Part shown: positions 1 to 4,991 of the stretch, piece after piece | How the letters are laid out: every line of letters begins with the position of its first letter | Numbering within the stretch: the stretch's first letter is position 1 | Assembly (NCBI GenBank): GCA_020026035.1 | Contig: JAHHRC010000096.1 | Location: 1 to 5,177 of the forward strand | Origin: Erysipelotrichaceae bacterium | GTDB lineage: Bacteria; Bacillota_I; Bacilli_A; Erysipelotrichales; Erysipelotrichaceae | Direction: 5' to 3' | DNA: 5,177 bases | Translations under genes and position numbers: made by a program | Notes under the pieces: model-generated | The model's database searches: none | What the model was told of the DNA's origin: nothing | The model's input: only the letters and a program-made list of their open reading frames with translations

Positions 1-558
1 CTAAATGGAAACAATGGTCAGCCTATTTCTGGTTTGAGTCGTGAATATAAGAATGCCATAGGTGGTAGTATGTTCCGTCTTGGAAACGTGGCTGTTCCAA
101 AGTATGTATTGTTTGCCGTGTTCTTAACGATTGTTATGTGGTTCATCTGGAACAAAACAGCCTTTGGTAAGAATATGTTTGCCGTAGGTTCGAACATTGA
201 AGCTGCGAAGGTTTCTGGTGTAAATGTATTCTGGACAACGGTTATGGTACATACACTTGCTGGTATTATGTATGGTTACTCCGGATTTGTAGAAGGTGTT
301 CGTTCTGGATCTGTTGCAGCGAATACGGGTATGAACTTAGAGTGTGATGCGATTGCGGCCTGTGTTATTGGTGGTGTTTCCTTCGTTGGTGGTACTGGTA
401 AAATTTCTGGTATTCTTCTAGGTGTATTTGTATTGCGTATTATCTTCGTTGCACTAACAATGCTTGGTGTTAACTCTGCTTCGTTGTATATTATTAAAGG
501 GGCGATTATCCTTTGTGCTTGTTCGTTGGATATGCGTAAGTACTTAGTGAAGAAGTAA
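1..558 (+). CDS. mglC: Galactose/methylgalactoside ABC importer permease MglC, C-terminal part (5' end outside window)
   Basis: This is the C-terminal 185 residues of the membrane permease of an mgl-type ABC importer (BPD_transp_2 family), which with MglB (binding protein) and MglA (ATPase) takes up galactose and methylgalactosides. The frame is open from base 1, so the TTG at 34 is an internal Leu codon, not the start. Visible in the fragment: a membrane segment at about residues 33-50; a cytoplasmic coupling-type loop at 55-76 (FGKN.FAVGSN.EAAKVSGVNV) that contacts the ATPase; further hydrophobic segments; the glycine-rich block CVIGGVSFVGGTGKISG; and the typical MglC ending YIIKGAIILCACSLD followed by RKYLVKK. 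The first half, including the N-terminal membrane segments, is missing because of the window edge. It is followed after one base by the next gene. The family is certain. The choice of MglC over the related RbsC rests on the C-terminal block, and the exact sugar is not proven. Confidence 0.88.
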   Translation, partial: LNGNNGQPISGLSREYKNAIGGSMFRLGNVAVPKYVLFAVFLTIVMWFIWNKTAFGKNMFAVGSNIEAAKVSGVNVFWTTVMVHTLAGIMYGYSGFVEGVRSGSVAANTGMNLECDAIAACVIGGVSFVGGTGKISGILLGVFVLRIIFVALTMLGVNSASLYIIKGAIILCACSLDMRKYLVKK

Positions 559-559
559 T

Positions 560-910
560 ATGGACGAAAAAAAAGAAACGCCGAAGTTTCGTGGTTTGTA
601 TGACAAAGTAAATATTTCAGTGAAGTCGTTGGATCGTATTATCATTGCATGTATTGTGGTGATTGTTGTAACACTGGCAATGAATTTAAGAGATCCTGGC
701 TTTGTGGTAACCTTTGATTCTTTAGGTGGAACTGCTGTTGCGCCGATGAAGTATCCTTACAATGGAAGTATTGAGGTCGAAGAACCAACACGTGAAGGAT
801 ATGAGTTTACGGGTTGGTATATGGATCCTAGTTGTGAGCTTCTTTGGAGTGATGATGCAAAGGTGACTAGAGAAATGACGTTGTATGCCGGATGGCGTTT
901 GAAAGAGTAA
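560..910 (+). CDS. Small membrane-anchored protein with one InlB B-repeat (Flg_new), encoded in the mgl operon
   Basis: A 116-residue protein: a charged, probably cytoplasmic N-terminus (1-25), one membrane segment (about 27-41, IIIACIVVIVVTLAM), then an extracytoplasmic InlB B-repeat/Listeria-Bacteroides repeat (about 48-113). Hallmarks of the repeat are the VTFDSLGGTAV opening, the EGYEFTGWY centre and the closing TLYAGW. The family is a small beta-rich fold normally seen in tandem copies on surface proteins; here there is a single copy on a membrane anchor. The ATG lies one base after the mglC stop (TAA-T-ATG). Its only ribosome-binding sequence is a GAAGAAG inside the end of mglC, so translation is probably coupled to mglC. 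A terminator follows directly, making this the last gene of the operon. A role at the importer, such as contact with the binding protein or cell wall, is inference from position only; no function is known to me. Confidence 0.88.
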   Translation: MDEKKETPKFRGLYDKVNISVKSLDRIIIACIVVIVVTLAMNLRDPGFVVTFDSLGGTAVAPMKYPYNGSIEVEEPTREGYEFTGWYMDPSCELLWSDDAKVTREMTLYAGWRLKE

Positions 911-915
911 TTGCG

Positions 916-949
916 TACCTACAGGAAGTGTATTTCTGTAGGTATTTTT
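916..949 (+). terminator. Rho-independent terminator of the mgl operon
   Basis: TACCTACAG (916-924) pairs perfectly with CTGTAGGTA (936-944), and the stem extends inward by G-U, A-T and A-T pairs to a five-base loop (928-932). Five T follow (945-949). The hairpin starts 5 bases after the stop codon of the InlB-repeat gene. Confidence 0.9.
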
Positions 950-975
950 ATGTACAGCTATGGTATATTTGAAGA

Positions 976-982
976 AAAGGAG
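976..982 (+). promoter_or_regulatory. Ribosome binding site that fixes the start at 989
   Basis: AAAGGAG lies six bases before the ATG at 989. The same frame is open back to a TTG at 911, but a start there would put the coding sequence through the mgl terminator hairpin and has no ribosome binding site, so 989 is chosen. Confidence 0.85.
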
Positions 983-988
983 ACTCTT

Positions 989-2035
989 ATGAAGAAACGA
1001 AACTTGCTTGTAGTTGGGGTTTTGATGTGTTTGCTTGTTGGTTTGTATTGTTGGTTAGGAAGTGGTTTGAAAAAGAATACAGCGTATTATGTGATTCATT
1101 CTACTGGTGATTTAAAACAAGGGGGAATTGTAGGTCTTGATGAACAAGGGAAACGAAGTGGGAAGAAGGCCTTAGCAATCACTGATGTTATGGTGATGGA
1201 CCGTGTTGGTGATTTCAGTGTAGCAGGATCGATTCATGCGAATACACATGTTGTAGTAGATGGGAAAGATGTGAAGACGTTTTCGTTTTTAAATGATCCA
1301 AGATTAGTAGGTGTGAATGCAGTCGGAATCCATGAGGGACATGTTGTTGGTTTAATGCGTGGTGTACGTGGTGAAGATGGCTTGCAACGAGATTGTTTGG
1401 TAGAACAAGATGTAGAAGGGCAAGTGTATGTGAATCAATTACTTCCAATAGAAGCGAAGGATGTTGTGTGTGATGCTCGATATGCGTATGTTGTTGGTGG
1501 TAATTTAAGTACGAATTCAAGTGATTGGTTTAGTAAGGTGATTCGCTATGATTTTGATTCAAAGGAAAGCGTGGAAGTGCTTGTAGACCAAGATCAAACT
1601 TATGTGGACGCTGTTTTGTGTAATGGTGATTTGTATTGTGTTGTGATGGATGCGTTAGGGATGCAAAATCAAATTGATGTCTTGGATGCAGAAACGTTAG
1701 AGCGTAAGTATTCCATGCGTGATGAAACTGATATACATGCCATTATGACGCATGGAGAAGCGGTATATGTTGTGCGTGGTAATGCATTAGCAAGCATTAC
1801 GGGAGAAGGGATTAAACCAATCTTAGAAGTATATGAGAACGGTGTTGTTTGTAATGTTGTACAAACGGAAGATGGTGTGTTGTTACAAACGACATATGGA
1901 AGTATGGATGAAAGTGGTTCGATAGGTGAGATTGTTGAAGTGGATTTAAATGCGTTACAAGTGAAGAAGACTTTACCGATTATGGTGAGTCGGAAAAATA
2001 TGAGTAACCCGTTGGTGATTCCAGTTGTGAAATAA
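989..2035 (+). CDS. Membrane-anchored extracytoplasmic protein, all-beta propeller-like, function unknown
   Basis: The 348-residue product starts MKKRNLL with an uncleaved-looking signal anchor (hydrophobic about 5-24). There are Cys at 14 and 21 but no proper lipobox, so lipoprotein processing is unlikely. The rest (33-348) is predicted outside the membrane and consists of short alternating hydrophobic beta-strands. A loose motif recurs about every 40-50 residues: a hydrophobic strand, a turn with H/N/D-G, a strand such as VYVV or LYCVV, then a 'DxxT/SxE' hairpin as in DVLDAETLE, YDFDSKESVE and VDLNALQVK. That pattern fits a six- or seven-bladed beta-propeller. I do not recognise a specific family. 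A TGGTATATT at 961-969 resembles an extended -10 element but has no convincing -35 and would give a leader of about 13 bases. No terminator is visible between this gene and the DUF454 gene, so the two may share a transcript. The existence of the gene is well supported; the fold is inference from pattern. Confidence 0.78.
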   Translation: MKKRNLLVVGVLMCLLVGLYCWLGSGLKKNTAYYVIHSTGDLKQGGIVGLDEQGKRSGKKALAITDVMVMDRVGDFSVAGSIHANTHVVVDGKDVKTFSFLNDPRLVGVNAVGIHEGHVVGLMRGVRGEDGLQRDCLVEQDVEGQVYVNQLLPIEAKDVVCDARYAYVVGGNLSTNSSDWFSKVIRYDFDSKESVEVLVDQDQTYVDAVLCNGDLYCVVMDALGMQNQIDVLDAETLERKYSMRDETDIHAIMTHGEAVYVVRGNALASITGEGIKPILEVYENGVVCNVVQTEDGVLLQTTYGSMDESGSIGEIVEVDLNALQVKKTLPIMVSRKNMSNPLVIPVVK

Positions 2036-2039
2036 TCGT

Positions 2040-2068
2040 TTTAATTGTGTTAATAGCGGTTTTATGAT
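2040..2068 (+). promoter_or_regulatory. Possible promoter for the DUF454 gene
   Basis: TATGAT (2063-2068) matches the -10 consensus at five of six bases; a weak -35, TTTAAT (2040-2045), sits 17 bases upstream. The 67-base gap to the previous gene leaves room for it, but read-through from the upstream gene is equally possible. Confidence 0.3.
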
Positions 2069-2102
2069 AGTTTGTTAAGTATATCTAACTAAGGAGTTTT
2101 AC

Positions 2103-2483
2103 ATGAAACTAAAGAAAACGATTTACGTTGTGCTTGGCTGTATTTCATTAGGGCTAGGGGCAATTGGCACAGTATTACCGATCTTACCAACAGTACCATT
2201 CTTGTTGTTGTCGGCGTTCTGTTTTAGCAGATCATCCGAGAAGTTGGACAATTGGTTTAAGTCTACAAATCTTTATAAAAATAACCTTGAATCCTATGTG
2301 AAGGGTCAAGGTATGACAAAGAAGGCAAAGATTAAGATTCTAACAACCGTAACATTACTAATGGGATTTGGATTCTATATGATGAAGAATACACCAGTAG
2401 GAAGAACAGTACTTGCAATTGTATGGGTATTGCATGTTCTATACTTTTTGTTTGGTGTTAAGAATTACGAAGAAGCTGAATAA
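2103..2483 (+). CDS. YbaN-family (DUF454) small inner-membrane protein
   Basis: A 126-residue membrane protein of usual family length. The family signature is near the N-terminus: a hydrophobic hairpin (about 6-38) with GAIGTVLPILPTVPFLLLSA, followed by CFSRSSEKLDNWF (40-52). A polar, Lys-rich loop (about 59-78, with KGQGMTKKAKIK) and two further membrane segments (about 79-96 and 100-118) follow. AAGGAG at 2091-2096 is six bases before the ATG. DUF454 proteins have no established biochemical role; in other bacteria they occur as stand-alone membrane genes. It ends just before a strong terminator, and upstream it may be transcribed together with the propeller-like gene. Nothing is truncated or unusual. 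Family assignment is confident; function is unknown. Confidence 0.9.
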   Translation: MKLKKTIYVVLGCISLGLGAIGTVLPILPTVPFLLLSAFCFSRSSEKLDNWFKSTNLYKNNLESYVKGQGMTKKAKIKILTTVTLLMGFGFYMMKNTPVGRTVLAIVWVLHVLYFLFGVKNYEEAE

Positions 2484-2486
2484 GGG

Positions 2487-2516
2487 CATAGCTAGAAATA
2501 GCTATGTTTTTATTTT
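2487..2516 (+). terminator. Rho-independent terminator after the DUF454 gene
   Basis: CATAGCTA (2487-2494) and TAGCTATG (2499-2506) form a perfect 8-bp stem closed by a GAAA loop. It is followed by TTTTTATTTT (2507-2516) and begins three bases after the stop codon. Confidence 0.93.
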
Positions 2517-2585
2517 GGGTTGCAAGCGTGGCTGTAAAGTGAGCATCCTCGATGAAGGAGCATTTGAAACAAGAGCCGATAACCT

Positions 2586-2617
2586 AAAAAACGGCATCTT
2601 CAATTGAGGATACCGTT
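2586..2617 (-). terminator. Rho-independent terminator of the minus-strand ATPase gene
   Basis: Read on the minus strand, AACGG and CCGTT (2617-2613 with 2594-2590) pair. After one A/C mismatch, six further pairs (one G-U) lead to an AATT loop (2605-2602). The hairpin is followed by a run of T (complement of the six A at 2586-2591). The plus-strand side has no T run, so it serves the minus strand. It lies 36 bases after the ATPase stop codon. The 2517-2585 stretch between the two convergent terminators holds no supportable gene. Confidence 0.82.
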
Positions 2618-2652
2618 ATATTGACTGTGTTATGCAAATAAAGTTACAAATT

Positions 2653-3912
2653 CTAAGGTTTTAAGCATCCAATAGGAATAACATAGACTCCGTCTTTTCT
2701 TTGATAAGCAAAACCATAGCCTGTAATTACTGCTAGAAATGAAGGTGCATTCATGGAATCTATATCGATTTTATTGGCGAGTTTCTTTAAACTTTCCGCT
2801 CCTTGCTCAATTGCTTTTTCGCCAAGTTTAACTTCAATTGCTGCCCATCTACCATCTTTAAAATGTAATATTGCGTCTGCCTCTTGTCCATTATGGTCAC
2901 GATAGTGGTAGACACTTCCACCTAGATGTTCGGTGTAAATTCTTAAATCTCGGATAACTAATGACTCAAACAATAACCCCATTGTTTCTAGGTCATTCAA
3001 TAGGTCTTGAGGATTAGCATCAAGGAAATAGGCGGCGATTGATGGATCTACAAAATGTCGAGTGGCACTTGTACTAATGACTGTCTTTGTCCTTAATTTT
3101 GGACTCCATGCATTTAAATCTTCGATAATATATATTTTTTGCAAGGCATTTAAATAATCTCCCACTGTTCTTCGGTTAACTGAATCGAAGTTTTTATTAA
3201 CATCATTCGTAATTGTCTGAATGGTTGCCTGACTAGAAACATGACGAGAATATGATCTGAGTACGTGATACACTTTCTCTTTATCTCTTTTTATTCCATC
3301 CGCTGTAGAAATTTCGGTATTAACAATTGATTTACAGTAACCTGCAACCTGTCTTTGTTTTACCTCTAATGATTTCCCTACAGATGCCGGCCATCCACCA
3401 CCAACGATTAACTTTGCGATATCTTCAATACTATGATTCGATGAGGCGCCAATTTCTTTTCCATCTAATAAATCGGAAATACTAACATCACCAGTAGATT
3501 CACCACTTTCAAATAGACTCATTGTTCGCATTTTTAATCTGGTAATTCTTCCTGTTCCAGTATGCGCGATCAGGGATTCATCTACTGAGGTCGATCCTGT
3601 AAGAATGTATAAGCCAGTTTCACCTCTTTGATCTACACTAAATCTTACTGAATCCCATAGTTGAGTCGCATCCTGCCATTCGTCGATTAATCTAGGATTT
3701 TCTCCTTCTAGCAATAATGAAGGTTTAATGTCTGCGACTCTTAAATACTGTTCTCTTTCATCTGGATTTTGAAGGAAAAGGCTACTCTTTGCAAGATTGA
3801 ATCCTGTGGTTGTTTTCCCACACCACTTTGGCCCAGTGATTAATACTGCACCAAAAGCTTCTAATTCCTCTTTCAACGTTTTATCCGCTAGCCTAGCTAA
3901 ATAGTGTTTCAT
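2653..3912 (-). CDS. AAA+ ATPase of the AAA_14/DUF4143 family
   Basis: A 419-residue cytoplasmic protein. The N-terminal AAA domain has Walker A GPKWCGKT (27-34), Walker B LIDEWQ (75-80, D77 and E78) and a sensor-like strand YILTGSTS (102-109), followed by TGRITRLKMRTMSLFES (about 120-136), all typical of the family. A middle helical, winged-helix-like part (about 190-260, with NRRTVGDYLNALQKIYII) leads to the DUF4143 C-terminal domain. That domain carries E344, D346 and E360-V-K362 (EADAILHF ... AAIEVKLG), a pattern like the PD-(D/E)XK nuclease fold. ATG codons at 3918 and 3912 are both possible: the first abuts the AGGAGG directly, while the second is six bases away and is chosen. The gene is alone on this strand, with its own promoter, terminator and upstream 23-bp repeats, which suggests an independently moving or accessory cassette. 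The family's cellular role is poorly defined; DNA cleavage is not demonstrated. The family call is firm. Confidence 0.93.
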   Translation of the reverse strand: MKHYLARLADKTLKEELEAFGAVLITGPKWCGKTTTGFNLAKSSLFLQNPDEREQYLRVADIKPSLLLEGENPRLIDEWQDATQLWDSVRFSVDQRGETGLYILTGSTSVDESLIAHTGTGRITRLKMRTMSLFESGESTGDVSISDLLDGKEIGASSNHSIEDIAKLIVGGGWPASVGKSLEVKQRQVAGYCKSIVNTEISTADGIKRDKEKVYHVLRSYSRHVSSQATIQTITNDVNKNFDSVNRRTVGDYLNALQKIYIIEDLNAWSPKLRTKTVISTSATRHFVDPSIAAYFLDANPQDLLNDLETMGLLFESLVIRDLRIYTEHLGGSVYHYRDHNGQEADAILHFKDGRWAAIEVKLGEKAIEQGAESLKKLANKIDIDSMNAPSFLAVITGYGFAYQRKDGVYVIPIGCLKP

Positions 3913-3918
3913 AATCAT

Positions 3919-3924
3919 CCTCCT
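3919..3924 (-). promoter_or_regulatory. Ribosome binding site deciding the ATPase start
   Basis: AGGAGG on the minus strand is followed by ATGATTATG. With zero spacing the first ATG (3918) cannot be read efficiently from this site; the second (3912) is at the normal six-base distance. Confidence 0.85.
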
Positions 3925-3932
3925 AGCTACAT

Positions 3933-3961
3933 TTTATACCATAACTACCAAGTTTTAAAGA
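3933..3961 (-). promoter_or_regulatory. Predicted ATPase promoter with extended -10, overlapped by repeat 1
   Basis: On the minus strand, TATAAA (3938-3933) preceded by TGG gives an extended -10. The best -35 at 17 bases is weak (TCTTTA, 3961-3956). The core of the first 23-bp repeat (3943-3954) fills the spacer, so a protein bound there would block or reshape RNA polymerase binding. The expected transcript starts near 3926, giving a leader of about 14 bases. Confidence 0.55.
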
Positions 3962-4057
3962 TTTCAACTGCCAAGTTTTGATATTTTCAACTACCAAGTT
4001 TCGGTAATTTCAACTGCTGAGTTTTAATGATTTCACTTCTCGAGTTTTAAAATATGT
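3943..4057. repeat. Five tandem 23-bp repeats with palindromic cores upstream of the ATPase gene
   Basis: Units start at 3943, 3966, 3989, 4012 and 4035, each exactly 23 bp. The core is AACT-RCCA-AGTT in units 1-3, AACT-GCTG-AGTT in unit 4, and a degenerate ACTT-CTCG-AGTT in unit 5. Each is followed by an AT-rich spacer that ends in TTTC in units 1-4. The inverted AACT/AGTT arms indicate a symmetric protein-binding site. The period is about two helical turns, so the sites would lie close to the same face. Units decay with distance from the ATPase promoter. The array fits an operator or iteron set, not CRISPR: the units are contiguous with no unique spacers. Confidence 0.9.
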
Positions 4058-4208
4058 CCCAATCTTCATTAAGGTGTTCCACCATTTTAAAATTAGACAT
4101 GAAGAGATTTTATCTTTTTTGAGCATATATTAACATTCTCTTATCTCATATTTTAAAAATATTTAAAATGGAAGAGATAAATCATAAATTTCTTAATATA
4201 AACAAGAA
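4058..4208. other. AT-rich divergent intergenic region with short inverted repeats
   Basis: No gene is visible here, between the ATPase repeats and the pilin promoter. GAAGAGAT occurs at 4101-4108 and again at 4171-4178. TTATCTC (4141-4147) is an inverted partner of GAGATAA (4174-4180), enclosing a perfect AT palindrome ATATTTT-A-AAAATAT (4148-4162). A weak hairpin, AAGAGAT/ATCTTTT with a TTT loop and T tail (4102-4120), could act as a poor terminator. These may be regulator sites for the pilin gene, but AT-rich DNA gives such patterns by chance. Confidence 0.4.
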
Positions 4209-4257
4209 ATATGATATACAAATGATTGTCTTTGTGAAAGTTTAAGCGTATAGTCAA
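4209..4257 (+). promoter_or_regulatory. Promoter of the pilin-like gene (copy A of a duplicated 49-bp block)
   Basis: A -35 TTGTCT (4226-4231), a 17-base spacer and a -10 TATAGT (4249-4254) make a good vegetative-type promoter, predicting a start near 4261 and a leader of about 25 bases. The whole 4209-4257 block recurs at 4943-4991 with 41 of 49 identical bases and no gaps, which supports a real functional element. The conserved bases include AAATGATTG (4220-4228) and the 15-base block TAAGCGTATAGTCAA (4243-4257). Confidence 0.72.
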
Positions 4258-4285
4258 GACATACAAGAAGAAAGGGATTGATTAT

Positions 4286-4732
4286 ATGAAACGTAACAAC
4301 AAAGGTTTCACGCTAGCAGAATTGTTAATTGTCGTTGCGATTGTAGCAGTACTCGTATCGATATCGATTCCACTATTTAACGGGAAACTGAAAAAGACAA
4401 AGCTTGCGACGAATCAAGCAAACATCCGAGCAGCAAAGGCAGCGGCGTACGCTGAGTATCTAACGAATCCTGCATGTAAGGGAGTAGGGAATCAAAATTT
4501 CCTATATGACGTAAAACAAGGAACAATATCATTAGATGATGAAAATCTAACGAAATCACAAGGATTGAGTTTTACTGAAAATGATGTATATACATATATT
4601 TTGGTTCAACTCATGGATAATAATGGAGACATAGTAATGCATGTATATGGGGAAGACCCGAATGCACATTTCAATGATGAAGATAAAGATGATTCGGAAG
4701 CAATTGAAGATGCGTGGAAAGAATTTCAATAA
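4286..4732 (+). CDS. Type IV pilin-like protein with prepilin N-terminal methylation site
   Basis: A 148-residue prepilin. The class III leader MKRNNKG is cut after G7 by prepilin peptidase. The mature protein starts with F8 (the residue usually N-methylated) and carries the conserved E12 (E+5), followed by the hydrophobic assembly helix LLIVVAIVAVLVSISIPLF (13-31), then an amphipathic helix rich in Ala and Lys (33-60). The C-terminal globular part is short, with one Cys (C64, so no internal disulfide). It ends in an unusually acidic tail (120-148, eleven Asp/Glu). AAAGGG (4271-4276) lies nine bases before the ATG. The gene stands alone with its own promoter and terminator; no prepilin peptidase, assembly ATPase or platform protein is in the window, so the machinery must be encoded elsewhere. 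It could be a major pilin, a minor pilin or a competence pseudopilin; ComGC is less likely given the tail and lone setting. Confidence 0.9.
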   Translation: MKRNNKGFTLAELLIVVAIVAVLVSISIPLFNGKLKKTKLATNQANIRAAKAAAYAEYLTNPACKGVGNQNFLYDVKQGTISLDDENLTKSQGLSFTENDVYTYILVQLMDNNGDIVMHVYGEDPNAHFNDEDKDDSEAIEDAWKEFQ

Positions 4733-4756
4733 AAGATTTAATAACAATTAAGATAG

Positions 4757-4801
4757 AACTCAAAGCGATTTGTGTTGATCGAATTGCTTTGAGTTTTTTT
4801 T
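4757..4801 (+). terminator. Strong Rho-independent terminator after the pilin gene
   Basis: AACTCAAAGC (4757-4766) pairs perfectly with GCTTTGAGTT (4786-4795). The stem continues inward (G-U, then A-T, T-A, T-A, a U-G and G-C) to a seven-base loop at 4773-4779. Eight T follow the GAG (4794-4801). The long stem suits a highly expressed structural gene. Confidence 0.93.
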
Positions 4802-4942
4802 GAGATCTTTGCCTAAATATTAATTGATATGTGAGATTTGCTAAAAGGGAAGGTATCCTTGTTTGCTAATTAAACCTGCTTTTGGTAGTTAACATAAAGT
4901 AATCGGCTGTGAGAAAAATGAGCAGATTCGGGTGGATATGCA

Positions 4943-4991
4943 ATATGTTATATAAATGATTGCATTTGTTGAAATATAAGCGTATAGTCAA
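4943..4991 (+). promoter_or_regulatory. Second copy (B) of the pilin promoter block
   Basis: Ungapped match to 4209-4257 at 41 of 49 bases. It keeps TTG in the -35 (TTGCAT, 4960-4965), the 17-base spacer and an identical -10 TATAGT (4983-4988), predicting a transcript start near 4995. Similarity stops on both sides, so only the promoter is shared, not the gene. The 141 bases between the pilin terminator and this block show no gene or convincing structure. Confidence 0.62.

Noticed and set aside
911..988. N-terminal extension of the propeller-like gene from a TTG at 911
   Set aside because: The extension would be encoded by the mgl terminator hairpin. The ATG at 989 has an ideal ribosome binding site followed by a normal signal-anchor sequence.
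1215..1520. Minus-strand open frame of 101 residues, very rich in His and Leu
   Set aside because: It lies wholly inside the propeller-like gene, and its His-rich composition is the antisense of that gene's many GTG/ATG-type codons. It has no ribosome binding site.
2413..2607. Plus-strand open frame of 64 residues overlapping the end of the DUF454 gene
   Set aside because: It reads through the DUF454 coding region in another frame, then through both terminator hairpins, and has no ribosome binding site. The part after 2517 (GCKVSILDEGAFETRADN...) looks slightly protein-like but matches nothing I recognise.
2546..2610. Related segments: ATCCTCGATGAAG on the plus strand near 2546 and ATCCTCAATTGAAG on the minus strand of the terminator
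   Set aside because: The inverted similarity is short and gapped, and the second segment is already explained as part of the ATPase terminator stem.
3943..4057. CRISPR array
   Set aside because: Units are contiguous at 23 bp, with AT-rich linkers that are themselves related rather than unique spacers of 30 or more bases. No cas genes are present.
4377..4559. Minus-strand open frame of 60 residues
   Set aside because: Antisense shadow of the pilin gene, without promoter or ribosome binding site.
4556..4747. Minus-strand open frame of 63 residues
   Set aside because: Antisense shadow of the acidic pilin tail; low-complexity hydrophobic composition and no start signals.
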